A DNA stretch of 8,373 nt, from positions 1 through 8,373 of the forward strand of contig DITX01000196.1 in the NCBI GenBank assembly GCA_002422225.1. The letters are read 5' to 3'. Below are positions 1-5,859 of the stretch, piece after piece. Below the pieces are notes generated by a model, which searched no databases, was not told where the DNA came from, and saw only the letters and a program-made list of their open reading frames with translations. Each line of letters opens with the position of its first letter. The first letter of the stretch is position 1. The translations under genes were made by a program, and so were the position numbers. The stretch is from Gammaproteobacteria bacterium UBA6173 (GTDB lineage Bacteria; Pseudomonadota; Gammaproteobacteria; Pseudomonadales; Pseudohongiellaceae).

Positions 1-624
1 ACCATGCTGTACTTCAAGGCGCTACGCGATGGGCTCGCGCAAATGCCCGCCGCCAATGAGCAGGTCAGGGCTGAAATTTTGGCGTTGGCCAATGCAGAGG
101 GCTGGGCTGCCGTGCATGCCGAGCTGGCGTCTGTTGATCCAGTCGCAGCTCTGAGGATTCATCCAAACGATCCGCAAAGATTACAGCGGGCACTTGAAGT
201 GTTTCGTGTGTCCGGGCGGTCTTTGAGTGATTGGCAGACGCTGCAGCCTATCGGGTCATCAGGAGATGACACTTTACGTTTTCTGTCAATCCAGCCATTA
301 GATCGCAGCGTATTACACAGCAGAATTGCAAAGCGTTTTTATCAGATGCTAGACGCTGGGCTAGTGGCAGAGGTCGAGGCGCTGTTTACGCGTGACGACC
401 TGACCCCTGAGTTGCCCTCAATCAGGAGCGTAGGTTACCGTCAGGTATGGCAATATCTGAGCCATGAATTCGGCTATGATGCCATGGTGGAAAGAGGTAT
501 CATTGCCACCAGGCAGTTGGCAAAGCGGCAGATTACGTGGCTGCGGAGCTGGTCGGCGCTGCATAATTTTGACAGTGATGATAAAAACCTGATTGATGGT
601 GTCATAAAAACGATTGAGACTTGA
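1..624 (+). CDS. miaA: tRNA dimethylallyltransferase MiaA, 5'-truncated by the window edge
   Basis: MiaA transfers a dimethylallyl group from DMAPP to N6 of adenosine-37 in tRNAs that read codons starting with U, the first step towards ms2i6A. Only the last 207 residues are present; the family is usually a little over 300. The missing N-terminal part of roughly 100 residues includes the P-loop. The reading frame is open from base 1: the first codon ACC encodes the Thr of the conserved GGTMLYFKAL motif, so the first ATG (base 4) is internal and not a start. Numbering from that Met, visible family motifs are IHPNDPQRLQRALEVF (52-67), LPSIRSVGYRQ (137-147) and TRQLAKRQITWLRSW (169-183). No frameshift is seen and the stop is TGA at 622-624. 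hfq follows 141 bases downstream, the standard gammaproteobacterial order. Family assignment is essentially certain. Confidence 0.97.
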   Translation, partial: TMLYFKALRDGLAQMPAANEQVRAEILALANAEGWAAVHAELASVDPVAALRIHPNDPQRLQRALEVFRVSGRSLSDWQTLQPIGSSGDDTLRFLSIQPLDRSVLHSRIAKRFYQMLDAGLVAEVEALFTRDDLTPELPSIRSVGYRQVWQYLSHEFGYDAMVERGIIATRQLAKRQITWLRSWSALHNFDSDDKNLIDGVIKTIET

Positions 625-650
625 AATCATTCACAACCGTCTCCACCTAT
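620..650 (+). promoter_or_regulatory. candidate sigma-32 (heat-shock) promoter upstream of hfq
   Basis: CTTGAAA at 620-626 is a perfect copy of the core RpoH -35 element and overlaps the miaA stop codon. After 16 bases comes CCACCTAT at 643-650, which agrees with the RpoH -10 consensus CCCCATNT at all but two informative positions; the spacing is in the usual RpoH range. In E. coli, hfq is served by RpoH-dependent promoters located in the miaA-hfq region, which makes the position plausible. TATAGT at 648-653 could instead be a sigma-70 -10 box, but no good -35 lies 16-18 bases before it. The match is seen in the sequence; the function is inferred. Confidence 0.35.
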
Positions 651-765
651 AGTGCAGAGACAGTCGAGACAACAGACATCGTTGCGATTGTTACCATTTT
701 TGCTGGACGGATCCATATCGCTGGTTAACACGGTTTTTTAGCTGAATTTCTTAAGGAGAATATAA

Positions 766-1038
766 ATGTCAAAAGGGCATTCCCTACAAGACCCTTTCCT
801 GAATGTGCTGCGCAAGGAGCGTATTCCGGTTTCAATCTATCTGGTCAGCGGCATCAAGCTGCAGGGTCAGATTGAGTCTTTTGACCAATTTGTCATATTG
901 CTGAAAAACGCTGTGAACCAGATGGTCTACAAACACGCTATTTCCACAGTTGTGCCGGCACGTACCGTTAAGATCCCTTCGCAGGGCGGCGAGTTCGGAC
1001 CGGATGACGATGACTCTGCTACAGGTAATATGGCCTGA
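766..1038 (+). CDS. hfq: RNA-binding protein Hfq (sRNA chaperone)
   Basis: Hfq is a homohexameric Sm-like ring in the cytoplasm that pairs small RNAs with mRNA targets and affects RNA stability. The 90-residue product begins with MSKGHSLQDPFLNVLRKERI and carries the Sm1 motif region (about 24-46, including GQIESFDQFVILLKN) and the Sm2 motif YKHAISTVVPAR (55-66). Landmark residues of the E. coli protein are present: Q8, D9, F42, Y55, K56 and H57 for the proximal face, Y25 and K31 for the distal face, and a basic rim at R16, K17 and R19. The start is set by AAGGAG at 753-758, seven bases before the ATG. The C-terminal tail beyond residue 66 is short (E. coli has 102 residues in all) and contains an acidic run of four Asp at 80-83. 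The hflX start lies 13 bases downstream, so the two are almost certainly co-transcribed. Confidence 0.99.
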   Translation: MSKGHSLQDPFLNVLRKERIPVSIYLVSGIKLQGQIESFDQFVILLKNAVNQMVYKHAISTVVPARTVKIPSQGGEFGPDDDDSATGNMA

Positions 1039-1051
1039 ATCGAGGGCTTGA

Positions 1052-2341
1052 TTGTTCTTTGAGCGTCCTGAGGGGGGAGAGACCTCCGTACTTGTTCACA
1101 TTGAATTTAATTCACTGCGCGAACAGGAAGATCCCGTTGAGTTTGAAGAGCTGGCGAGATCTTCCGGCACTGATCCTGTCTGCTTCATCAAAGGCAGTCG
1201 AAAGTCGCCGGACGCAAGAACCTTTGTAGGCGAGGGCAAGCTCGAAGAGATTGCTGCGGCTGTGCAAGAGCACAAGGCCGACTTGGTGCTTTTTAACCAT
1301 ACCCTGTCGCCCAGCCAGGAGCGTAACCTCGAGAAAGTGCTGAAGTGCCGTGTCAGGGACCGAACAGGCCTGATCTTGGACATTTTTGGTCAGCGCGCCA
1401 TTACCTACGAAGGCAAATTGCAAGTTGAACTTGCCCAGTTGCAGCACTCCGTTACCCGACTGAAACGCGGATGGACTCACCTTGACAGACAAAAAGGGGG
1501 GGTCAATCTGCGCGGTGCTGGCGAAACGCAGCTGGAGCTAGACCAGCGCATGATTCGTCAGCGCATCAAAAATATTAACAAGAGCCTGGAGAAAGTCCGA
1601 GCCCAGCGTGAGCAGGGTCGTCGCTCGCGCAAGCGCGCCGAAATCCCGGTCATCTCGCTGGTGGGATACACAAACGCGGGCAAGTCTTCGGTTTTTAATG
1701 CTATAACCCATGCAGGCATTTACGCGGCTGATCAGCTGTTCGCAACGCTTGACGCTACGTTGCGACAAATTCAGCTGCCATCTTTTGGTGAGGCTGTGCT
1801 GGTTGATACGGTTGGATTTATCAGCCATTTACCACACAAACTGGTGGAGGCGTTTCGCGCCACACTGGAAGAAACCGTGCAGGCAGATTTATTGCTGCAC
1901 GTGGTTGATATCGCCAATGAAGCACATGATTACTATATCGAACAAGTACATGAAGTGTTAACGGAGATTGGTGCTGAAGCAATTCCGTGTATTCAGGTGC
2001 TCAATAAAATTGATTTGATGCCCGGATTTGAACCAAAAATTGATCGTGGTGAGAACGGCAAACCCTCCAGGGTCTGGATATCAGCAAAAACTGGCGCTGG
2101 CATCGATTTATTATTGGCTGCCATCAGTGAAATGGTCACCGATGATGTGGTGGTCAAAGAGTTGGCATTGACACCTGATCAGGGCCGTCTGCGTGCCCGC
2201 CTGTACTCGCGCGGTGCGGTCAGTCACGAAACGATCAATGACCAGGGGCAAACGGTTCTGAATATCAAATTGCCGAGACAAGACTTTGAGCGTTTGCTGC
2301 TGGAAGATAGCAGTTCGAACTCAATGGATATCTCAGCTTGA
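1052..2341 (+). CDS. hflX: GTPase HflX, ribosome-splitting factor; TTG start
   Basis: HflX is an Obg/HflX-class GTPase that binds the 50S subunit and splits stalled ribosomes, notably under heat stress. The 429-residue product is normal in length (E. coli 426). Residues about 10-195 form the HflX N-terminal domain and helical linker, with FVGEGK (58-63), LSPSQERNLE (85-94), DRTGLILDIFGQRA (103-116), VELAQLQ (125-131) and GETQLELD (157-164). The GTPase domain shows G1 GYTNAGKS (205-212), G3 DTVG (252-255), G4 NKID (318-321) and G5 SAKTG (344-348). The start is TTG at 1052: an in-frame TGA at 1049-1051 directly precedes it, no ATG or GTG start lies near it, and GAGGG at 1042-1046 is a fitting ribosome binding site five bases upstream. 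The N-terminus FFERPEGGETSVLVHI matches the family start. It lies 13 bases after hfq. Confidence 0.98.
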   Translation: MFFERPEGGETSVLVHIEFNSLREQEDPVEFEELARSSGTDPVCFIKGSRKSPDARTFVGEGKLEEIAAAVQEHKADLVLFNHTLSPSQERNLEKVLKCRVRDRTGLILDIFGQRAITYEGKLQVELAQLQHSVTRLKRGWTHLDRQKGGVNLRGAGETQLELDQRMIRQRIKNINKSLEKVRAQREQGRRSRKRAEIPVISLVGYTNAGKSSVFNAITHAGIYAADQLFATLDATLRQIQLPSFGEAVLVDTVGFISHLPHKLVEAFRATLEETVQADLLLHVVDIANEAHDYYIEQVHEVLTEIGAEAIPCIQVLNKIDLMPGFEPKIDRGENGKPSRVWISAKTGAGIDLLLAAISEMVTDDVVVKELALTPDQGRLRARLYSRGAVSHETINDQGQTVLNIKLPRQDFERLLLEDSSSNSMDISA

Positions 2342-2368
2342 ATCCTCGCGCGGCTTTTGGTCAGTGAG

Positions 2369-2396
2369 CTGAAAAGCTGTGTTTACGCGTAATAAT
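2369..2396 (+). promoter_or_regulatory. weak candidate sigma-70 promoter for hflKC
   Basis: The 97-base hflX-hflK spacer is AT-rich just upstream of hflK. CTGAAA (2369-2374, 4 of 6 to TTGACA), a 16-base spacer and AATAAT (2391-2396, 5 of 6 to TATAAT) form the best pair I can find. A second -10-like box, TAAAAT at 2401-2406, has no suitable -35. No intrinsic terminator is visible after hflX, so readthrough from hfq-hflX remains likely and this promoter, if real, would be secondary. Confidence 0.2.
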
Positions 2397-2438
2397 TCGT
2401 TAAAATCGCCCCCGAACTGAATGGGTATGGAGTAGACG

Positions 2439-3659
2439 ATGGCTTGGAATGAACCTGGAAACAAAGGTAATGGTAACGACCCCTGGGGTGGTAACGGGGG
2501 CGGTCGCCGTGGAAATGACCAAGGTGGTCCGCCCGATCTTGACGAAGTTATTCGCAAGCTCAGCAAAACCCTGAACGGCTTGTTGGGTGGTAAAAGTGGC
2601 GGCAGTTCTGGCGGCAGCGGCGGCGGTTCTGTGAGCAGCGGCGCTTCCATTGGATTGCTGGGCGGGCTGGTTGTATTGGCTGCGGTTGTCTGGGCAGCAA
2701 TGGGCTTTTACACGATTGATGAAGCAGAACGCGGTGTTGTTCTGCGCTTCGGTGAAATTCAGGAAGAAGTAGTGTTGCCAGGCTTGCGTTGGAACCCTCC
2801 GCTGATTGATCAGGTGGAAAAAGTTAATATTTCCCGTGTCAACACGCGTTCCTACTCCAGCGACATGCTGACCACTGATGAGAATATCGTGACCGTTGCG
2901 ATTTCAGTGCAGTTTGTGGTGGCTGATCCGATGGCCTACGCAGTGATGGTGCGTGATCCGCAGCTTGGTCTTGATCAAGCGGTTGAGTCTGCCGTACGTC
3001 ACGTCGTCGGCAGTACCACCATGGATCGCGTACTGACACAAGGTCGTGCTGACGTTGCCGCCGAGGTGCGTAACCGCGCCCAAAGCTACATGGAAGTTTA
3101 TCGCACAGGTATCATGATCACGCAGGTCAACGTCGAGAATGCGCAACCGCCTATAGCAGTGCAGGCCGCCTTTGATGATGTGATTCGAGCGCGTGAAGAT
3201 GAACAACGTGCGCAAAACCAGGCGCTTGCCTACGCGAATCGGGTTATTCCGGAAGCGCGCGGTGAGGCCCAGCGTATCATCGAACAGGCCAATGCCTATC
3301 GCGATCAGGTGATTGCGCGTGCGGAAGGTGAAGCGTCCCGTTTTGAACAATTATTGACCGAGTATCAACGTGCTCCGGCGGTAACCAGAGAACGTCTGTA
3401 CATTGACGCTATTCAGGAAGTGTTGAGCAACACCAGTAAGGTGCTGGTCGATGTCGAAGGCGGTAACAACATGATGTTCCTGCCACTAGACCGTATGATG
3501 CAGGGTGTGACGGATGCCACAGGTGCAACATCAAGGTTGCAACTGAACAGCCAGCAGATTCGTGATCTGGCTGATCAGGTTAATCGCGAACTTTCTTCAC
3601 AGTCTGCTACCGGTGATCGCGCGCGCGTGCAGACCGTTCCAGCACGAGGACCACGTTAA
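2439..3659 (+). CDS. hflK: FtsH protease modulator HflK (SPFH/band-7 membrane protein)
   Basis: HflK pairs with HflC in a large inner-membrane assembly that encloses the FtsH protease and modulates membrane-protein quality control. The product has 406 residues (E. coli 419). The N-terminus is a cytoplasmic Gly/Asn-rich tail beginning MAWNEPGNKGNGNDPWGG, followed by the conserved amphipathic patch PPDLDEVIRKLSKTLNGLLGG (31-51) and a Gly/Ser linker (51-69). One transmembrane helix spans about 71-90. The SPFH/band-7 domain starts at YTIDEAERGVVLRFGE (91-106) and runs to about 250, and a charged coiled-coil region rich in Arg, Glu, Ala and Gln follows (about 248-310). The tail after about 385 is hydrophilic and probably disordered. 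GGAG at 2429-2432 lies six bases before the ATG. The stop overlaps the hflC start by one base, so the two subunits are probably translated in coupled fashion. Confidence 0.98.
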   Translation: MAWNEPGNKGNGNDPWGGNGGGRRGNDQGGPPDLDEVIRKLSKTLNGLLGGKSGGSSGGSGGGSVSSGASIGLLGGLVVLAAVVWAAMGFYTIDEAERGVVLRFGEIQEEVVLPGLRWNPPLIDQVEKVNISRVNTRSYSSDMLTTDENIVTVAISVQFVVADPMAYAVMVRDPQLGLDQAVESAVRHVVGSTTMDRVLTQGRADVAAEVRNRAQSYMEVYRTGIMITQVNVENAQPPIAVQAAFDDVIRAREDEQRAQNQALAYANRVIPEARGEAQRIIEQANAYRDQVIARAEGEASRFEQLLTEYQRAPAVTRERLYIDAIQEVLSNTSKVLVDVEGGNNMMFLPLDRMMQGVTDATGATSRLQLNSQQIRDLADQVNRELSSQSATGDRARVQTVPARGPR

Positions 3660-4525
3660 TGAAAAATACAGTATTGGGTATCGTTATATTCCTGCTTGTG
3701 ACCGTTGTGTCCAACTCCTTGTTTGTGGTCAGTCAGACCGAGCGCGCAGTTATGCTGCAGTTTGGTGATATGGTCAGAGCTGACATTCCGCCGGGACTGC
3801 ACTTCAAGATTCCTTACGTCAATACCGTGCGTAAGTTTGATGCGCGTGTTCTGACCGTGGATGCAACACCCCAGCGCTATTTGACCCTTGAGCAGAAAGC
3901 ATTGCTGGTTGATTCCTATGCCATGTGGCGAATTGTTGATGTGGAGCGCTTTTATACCGCAACGTCCGGAGATGAGTCGCGCGCCAACTCGCTGCTTGCC
4001 CAGCGTGTAAACGATGGCCTGCGCAACAAGTTTGGTGAGCGGGATCTGCAAGAGGTGGTGTCCGGTCAGCGCGACTCACTGATGCAGCAACTGACACAGG
4101 AGCTGAACACGTACACCGCACAGGAATACGGCATCGAAGTCATTGACGTACGCGTCAAGCGTATCGACCTGCCTGACGATGTGCGATCCTCGGTATACGA
4201 GCGTATGACCTCTGAGCGTCAGCGTGAAGCGCAGCAGCTGCGCTCACGTGGTAACGAATTGGCCATTGGTATCGAAGCGGATGCAGACCGTCAGGAAGCT
4301 GTGTTACTGGTAGAAGCCTACCGTGATTCTGAACTGGTGCGTGGTGAGGGTGATGCGCAAGCGTCAGCAATTTACGCCAGCGCCTTTACAAAAGACCCGG
4401 AGTTTTACTCGTTCACACGTAGCCTGAACTCGTACCGCGATACCTTTAACTCCAAGAGTGATGTATTGCTGATGCAACCAGACAGCGATTATTTTAAATA
4501 CCTGCGTAGCGATACTGCTCCGTAA
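3659..4525 (+). CDS. hflC: FtsH protease modulator HflC (SPFH/band-7 membrane protein)
   Basis: HflC is the partner of HflK in the HflKC cage around FtsH. The 288-residue product has an N-terminal signal-anchor helix (about 4-23) and the SPFH start FVVSQTERAVMLQFGD (22-37). PPGLHFKIPYVNTVRKFDAR (44-63) and VDSYAMWRI (84-92) are recognisable band-7 segments. IEVIDVRVKRIDLPDDVRSS (159-178) leads into an Arg/Glu/Ala-rich coiled coil (about 180-235), and the conserved C-terminal end includes RGEGDAQA (228-235), AFTKDPEFYSF (242-252) and DSDYFKYLRS (275-284). It is shorter than E. coli HflC (334 residues) because it lacks the extra segment E. coli carries within the band-7 region around residues 145-155 here; the shorter form is usual in pseudomonads. 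The ATG overlaps the hflK stop (TAATG), with GAGGA at 3646-3650 as ribosome binding site. Confidence 0.98.
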   Translation: MKNTVLGIVIFLLVTVVSNSLFVVSQTERAVMLQFGDMVRADIPPGLHFKIPYVNTVRKFDARVLTVDATPQRYLTLEQKALLVDSYAMWRIVDVERFYTATSGDESRANSLLAQRVNDGLRNKFGERDLQEVVSGQRDSLMQQLTQELNTYTAQEYGIEVIDVRVKRIDLPDDVRSSVYERMTSERQREAQQLRSRGNELAIGIEADADRQEAVLLVEAYRDSELVRGEGDAQASAIYASAFTKDPEFYSFTRSLNSYRDTFNSKSDVLLMQPDSDYFKYLRSDTAP

Positions 4526-4582
4526 GTAGATGGAAGACCCAAAGACAAAAGCAGGGCCAGGAAAACTGGGCAGGACAATAAC

Positions 4583-5785
4583 ATGACACGTGCTGACCGA
4601 TGGCTGCTGCCAGAGGGCGTGGAGGAAGTATTACCTCCACAAGCCTTGATGCTGGAAACACTGCGCCGAGAGATTCTGGACCTGTATCAAGCCTGGGGTT
4701 ATGAGTTGGTCATAACCCCATTGATCGAGTTTCTGGACTCGCTTCTGGTCGGCTCATCTCATGATCTCGATATTCATACCTTTAAGATCACTGATCAATT
4801 GAGCGGCCGCATGATGGGTGTGCGTGCGGATATCACCCCACAAGTAGCGCGCATTGATGCGCGCAACCTCCATCGTGATGGGCCTGCTCGCTTATGTTAT
4901 GCCGACAGCGTGCTGCATACCCTGCCACGAGGCCTGCTCAGTTCACGCGCGCCCATCAGGATAGGTGCTGAATTGTTTGGGCATCCAGGCACTGCCTGCG
5001 ATGTGGAACTGATTGTGTTAATGGCTGAGACCTTGCGACTTGCTGGCATCAGTCCTGTTCATATTGTGCTGGGCCATGTGGGTATTTTCCGCAATCTGCT
5101 GGCAGCCGCTAATCTGGATAAAGAGGCTGAAAGCGAATTGTTTGATGTGGTGCAGCGCAAGGCCTTTAACCGGGTGGATAGCCTGCTCGATCTACATCTA
5201 AGCGATCCGTCGCTGTGCAGCATGATCAAGTCCTTGTCTCGCCTGAGTGGTGATGCCAGTGTCTTGCGCAGCGCTGAACAGATATTTGCCCATGCGCCGC
5301 CGTCAGTCCGCACAGCGTTGGATGAGCTCAGCCAGATTGCTGAACGCGTGCAACAACGATTGCCCGACGTTACCTTTGGTTTTGATTTATCCGAATTGCG
5401 CGGTTACCAGTACCATACGGGTATTGTGTTTGCTGCCTATACGCCAGCTCACGGCAGTGAAGTCGCTAAAGGCGGACGTTACGATGATATCGGTCAAGTA
5501 TTTGGGCGCGCGCGGCCGGCGTCCGGTTTTGATGTGGATTTAAAAACACTCGCCCGCCTGAGCAACAGGGCCTATCCGCGTCGCTGTGTTATTCTTGCGC
5601 CTGATGTTGATCAGCCTGAGCTGCTGTTGCTGGTCAAAAAACTGCGCGCGGAAGGGCATGCCGTTGTGACGCATTTGGGCGATGGTGAGCCCGATGTGAG
5701 CTTGATCAATGAATTAAATGCTACGCGATGTATTGTGTCAGACATATCAGGTCAGTGGCAGGTGGTTGACCTTACGCCTGCTTGA
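4583..5785 (+). CDS. hisZ: ATP phosphoribosyltransferase regulatory subunit HisZ
   Basis: HisZ is a catalytically inactive paralogue of histidyl-tRNA synthetase. It assembles with the short form of HisG, activates the first step of histidine synthesis (ATP + PRPP) and contributes to histidine feedback. The 400-residue length fits. The start MTRADRWLLPEGVEEVLPP is the family N-terminus. Class II synthetase-like elements are visible: LYQAWGYELVITPLIEF (34-50), RADITPQVARIDA (81-93), the HisRS-type histidine-site motif ELRGYQYHTG (271-280), GGRYDDIG (297-304) and RPASGFDVDLKTL (311-323). There is no C-terminal HisRS anticodon domain, only a short degenerate tail from about 333, which separates it from HisS. 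AGGA at 4572-4575 precedes the ATG by seven bases. hisG is not in the window, so the complex must be supplied from another locus. Placement between hflC and purA matches pseudomonads. Confidence 0.96.
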   Translation: MTRADRWLLPEGVEEVLPPQALMLETLRREILDLYQAWGYELVITPLIEFLDSLLVGSSHDLDIHTFKITDQLSGRMMGVRADITPQVARIDARNLHRDGPARLCYADSVLHTLPRGLLSSRAPIRIGAELFGHPGTACDVELIVLMAETLRLAGISPVHIVLGHVGIFRNLLAAANLDKEAESELFDVVQRKAFNRVDSLLDLHLSDPSLCSMIKSLSRLSGDASVLRSAEQIFAHAPPSVRTALDELSQIAERVQQRLPDVTFGFDLSELRGYQYHTGIVFAAYTPAHGSEVAKGGRYDDIGQVFGRARPASGFDVDLKTLARLSNRAYPRRCVILAPDVDQPELLLLVKKLRAEGHAVVTHLGDGEPDVSLINELNATRCIVSDISGQWQVVDLTPA

Positions 5786-5793
5786 GATACAAT
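5766..5793 (+). promoter_or_regulatory. candidate sigma-70 promoter for purA inside the 3' end of hisZ
   Basis: TTGACC (5766-5771) matches the -35 consensus at 5 of 6 positions and TACAAT (5788-5793) matches the -10 at 5 of 6, separated by 16 bases. The -35 lies in the last hisZ codons and the -10 just after its stop. The implied transcript would start near 5800 and have a leader of about 60 bases, which begins with a small CGCC/GGCG hairpin (5797-5809). I see no PurR-like operator (ACGCAAACGTTTTCGT type). This is the best-matching promoter pair I found in the window. Confidence 0.5.
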
Positions 5794-5859
5794 CCGCGCC
5801 GCTCTGGCGACAGGGTGATTTGAGCACTTCCTACAGATTACATACAGAGTACGGGGAAC

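Noticed and set aside
418..630. 70-codon open frame on the minus strand over the end of miaA
   Set aside because: It is fully antisense to a clear miaA coding frame, has no recognisable motifs, and its composition is what the opposite strand of a conserved gene gives.
676..693. Hairpin ATCG-TTG-CGAT in the miaA-hfq spacer
   Set aside because: It has a four-base stem with a three-base loop and needs a bulge to extend. It has no U-tract and is within chance expectation.
734..739. T6 run before hfq as an intrinsic terminator for miaA
   Set aside because: No GC-rich stem precedes it. CTGG/CACGG does not pair, and GTTAAC is only a six-base palindrome.
1096..1492. Two long minus-strand open frames (1096-1383 and 1112-1492) inside hflX
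   Set aside because: Both lie opposite strongly conserved HflX domain sequence and overlap each other in different frames. Neither resembles a known protein.
1657..1664. GCTGGTGG, identical to the E. coli Chi site
   Set aside because: It encodes part of the conserved SLVGYT strand before the HflX P-loop. One occurrence in a gene of this composition says nothing about recombination.
2582..2645. Gly/Ser repeat in the hflK N-terminus as a simple-sequence or phase-variation tract
   Set aside because: The GGC/AGC-type codons are irregular and not a uniform tandem repeat. A Gly-rich cytoplasmic tail is normal for HflK.
2904..3350. 148-codon minus-strand open frame opposite hflK
   Set aside because: The hflK frame here encodes an unmistakable SPFH domain. 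Avoidance of stop codons in the antisense frame follows from codon usage.
4557..4569. CCAG-GAAAA-CTGG inverted repeat between hflC and hisZ as a terminator
   Set aside because: Only four pairs, with a G-G mismatch next to them and no T-run after it. The spacer is too short to separate the genes convincingly.
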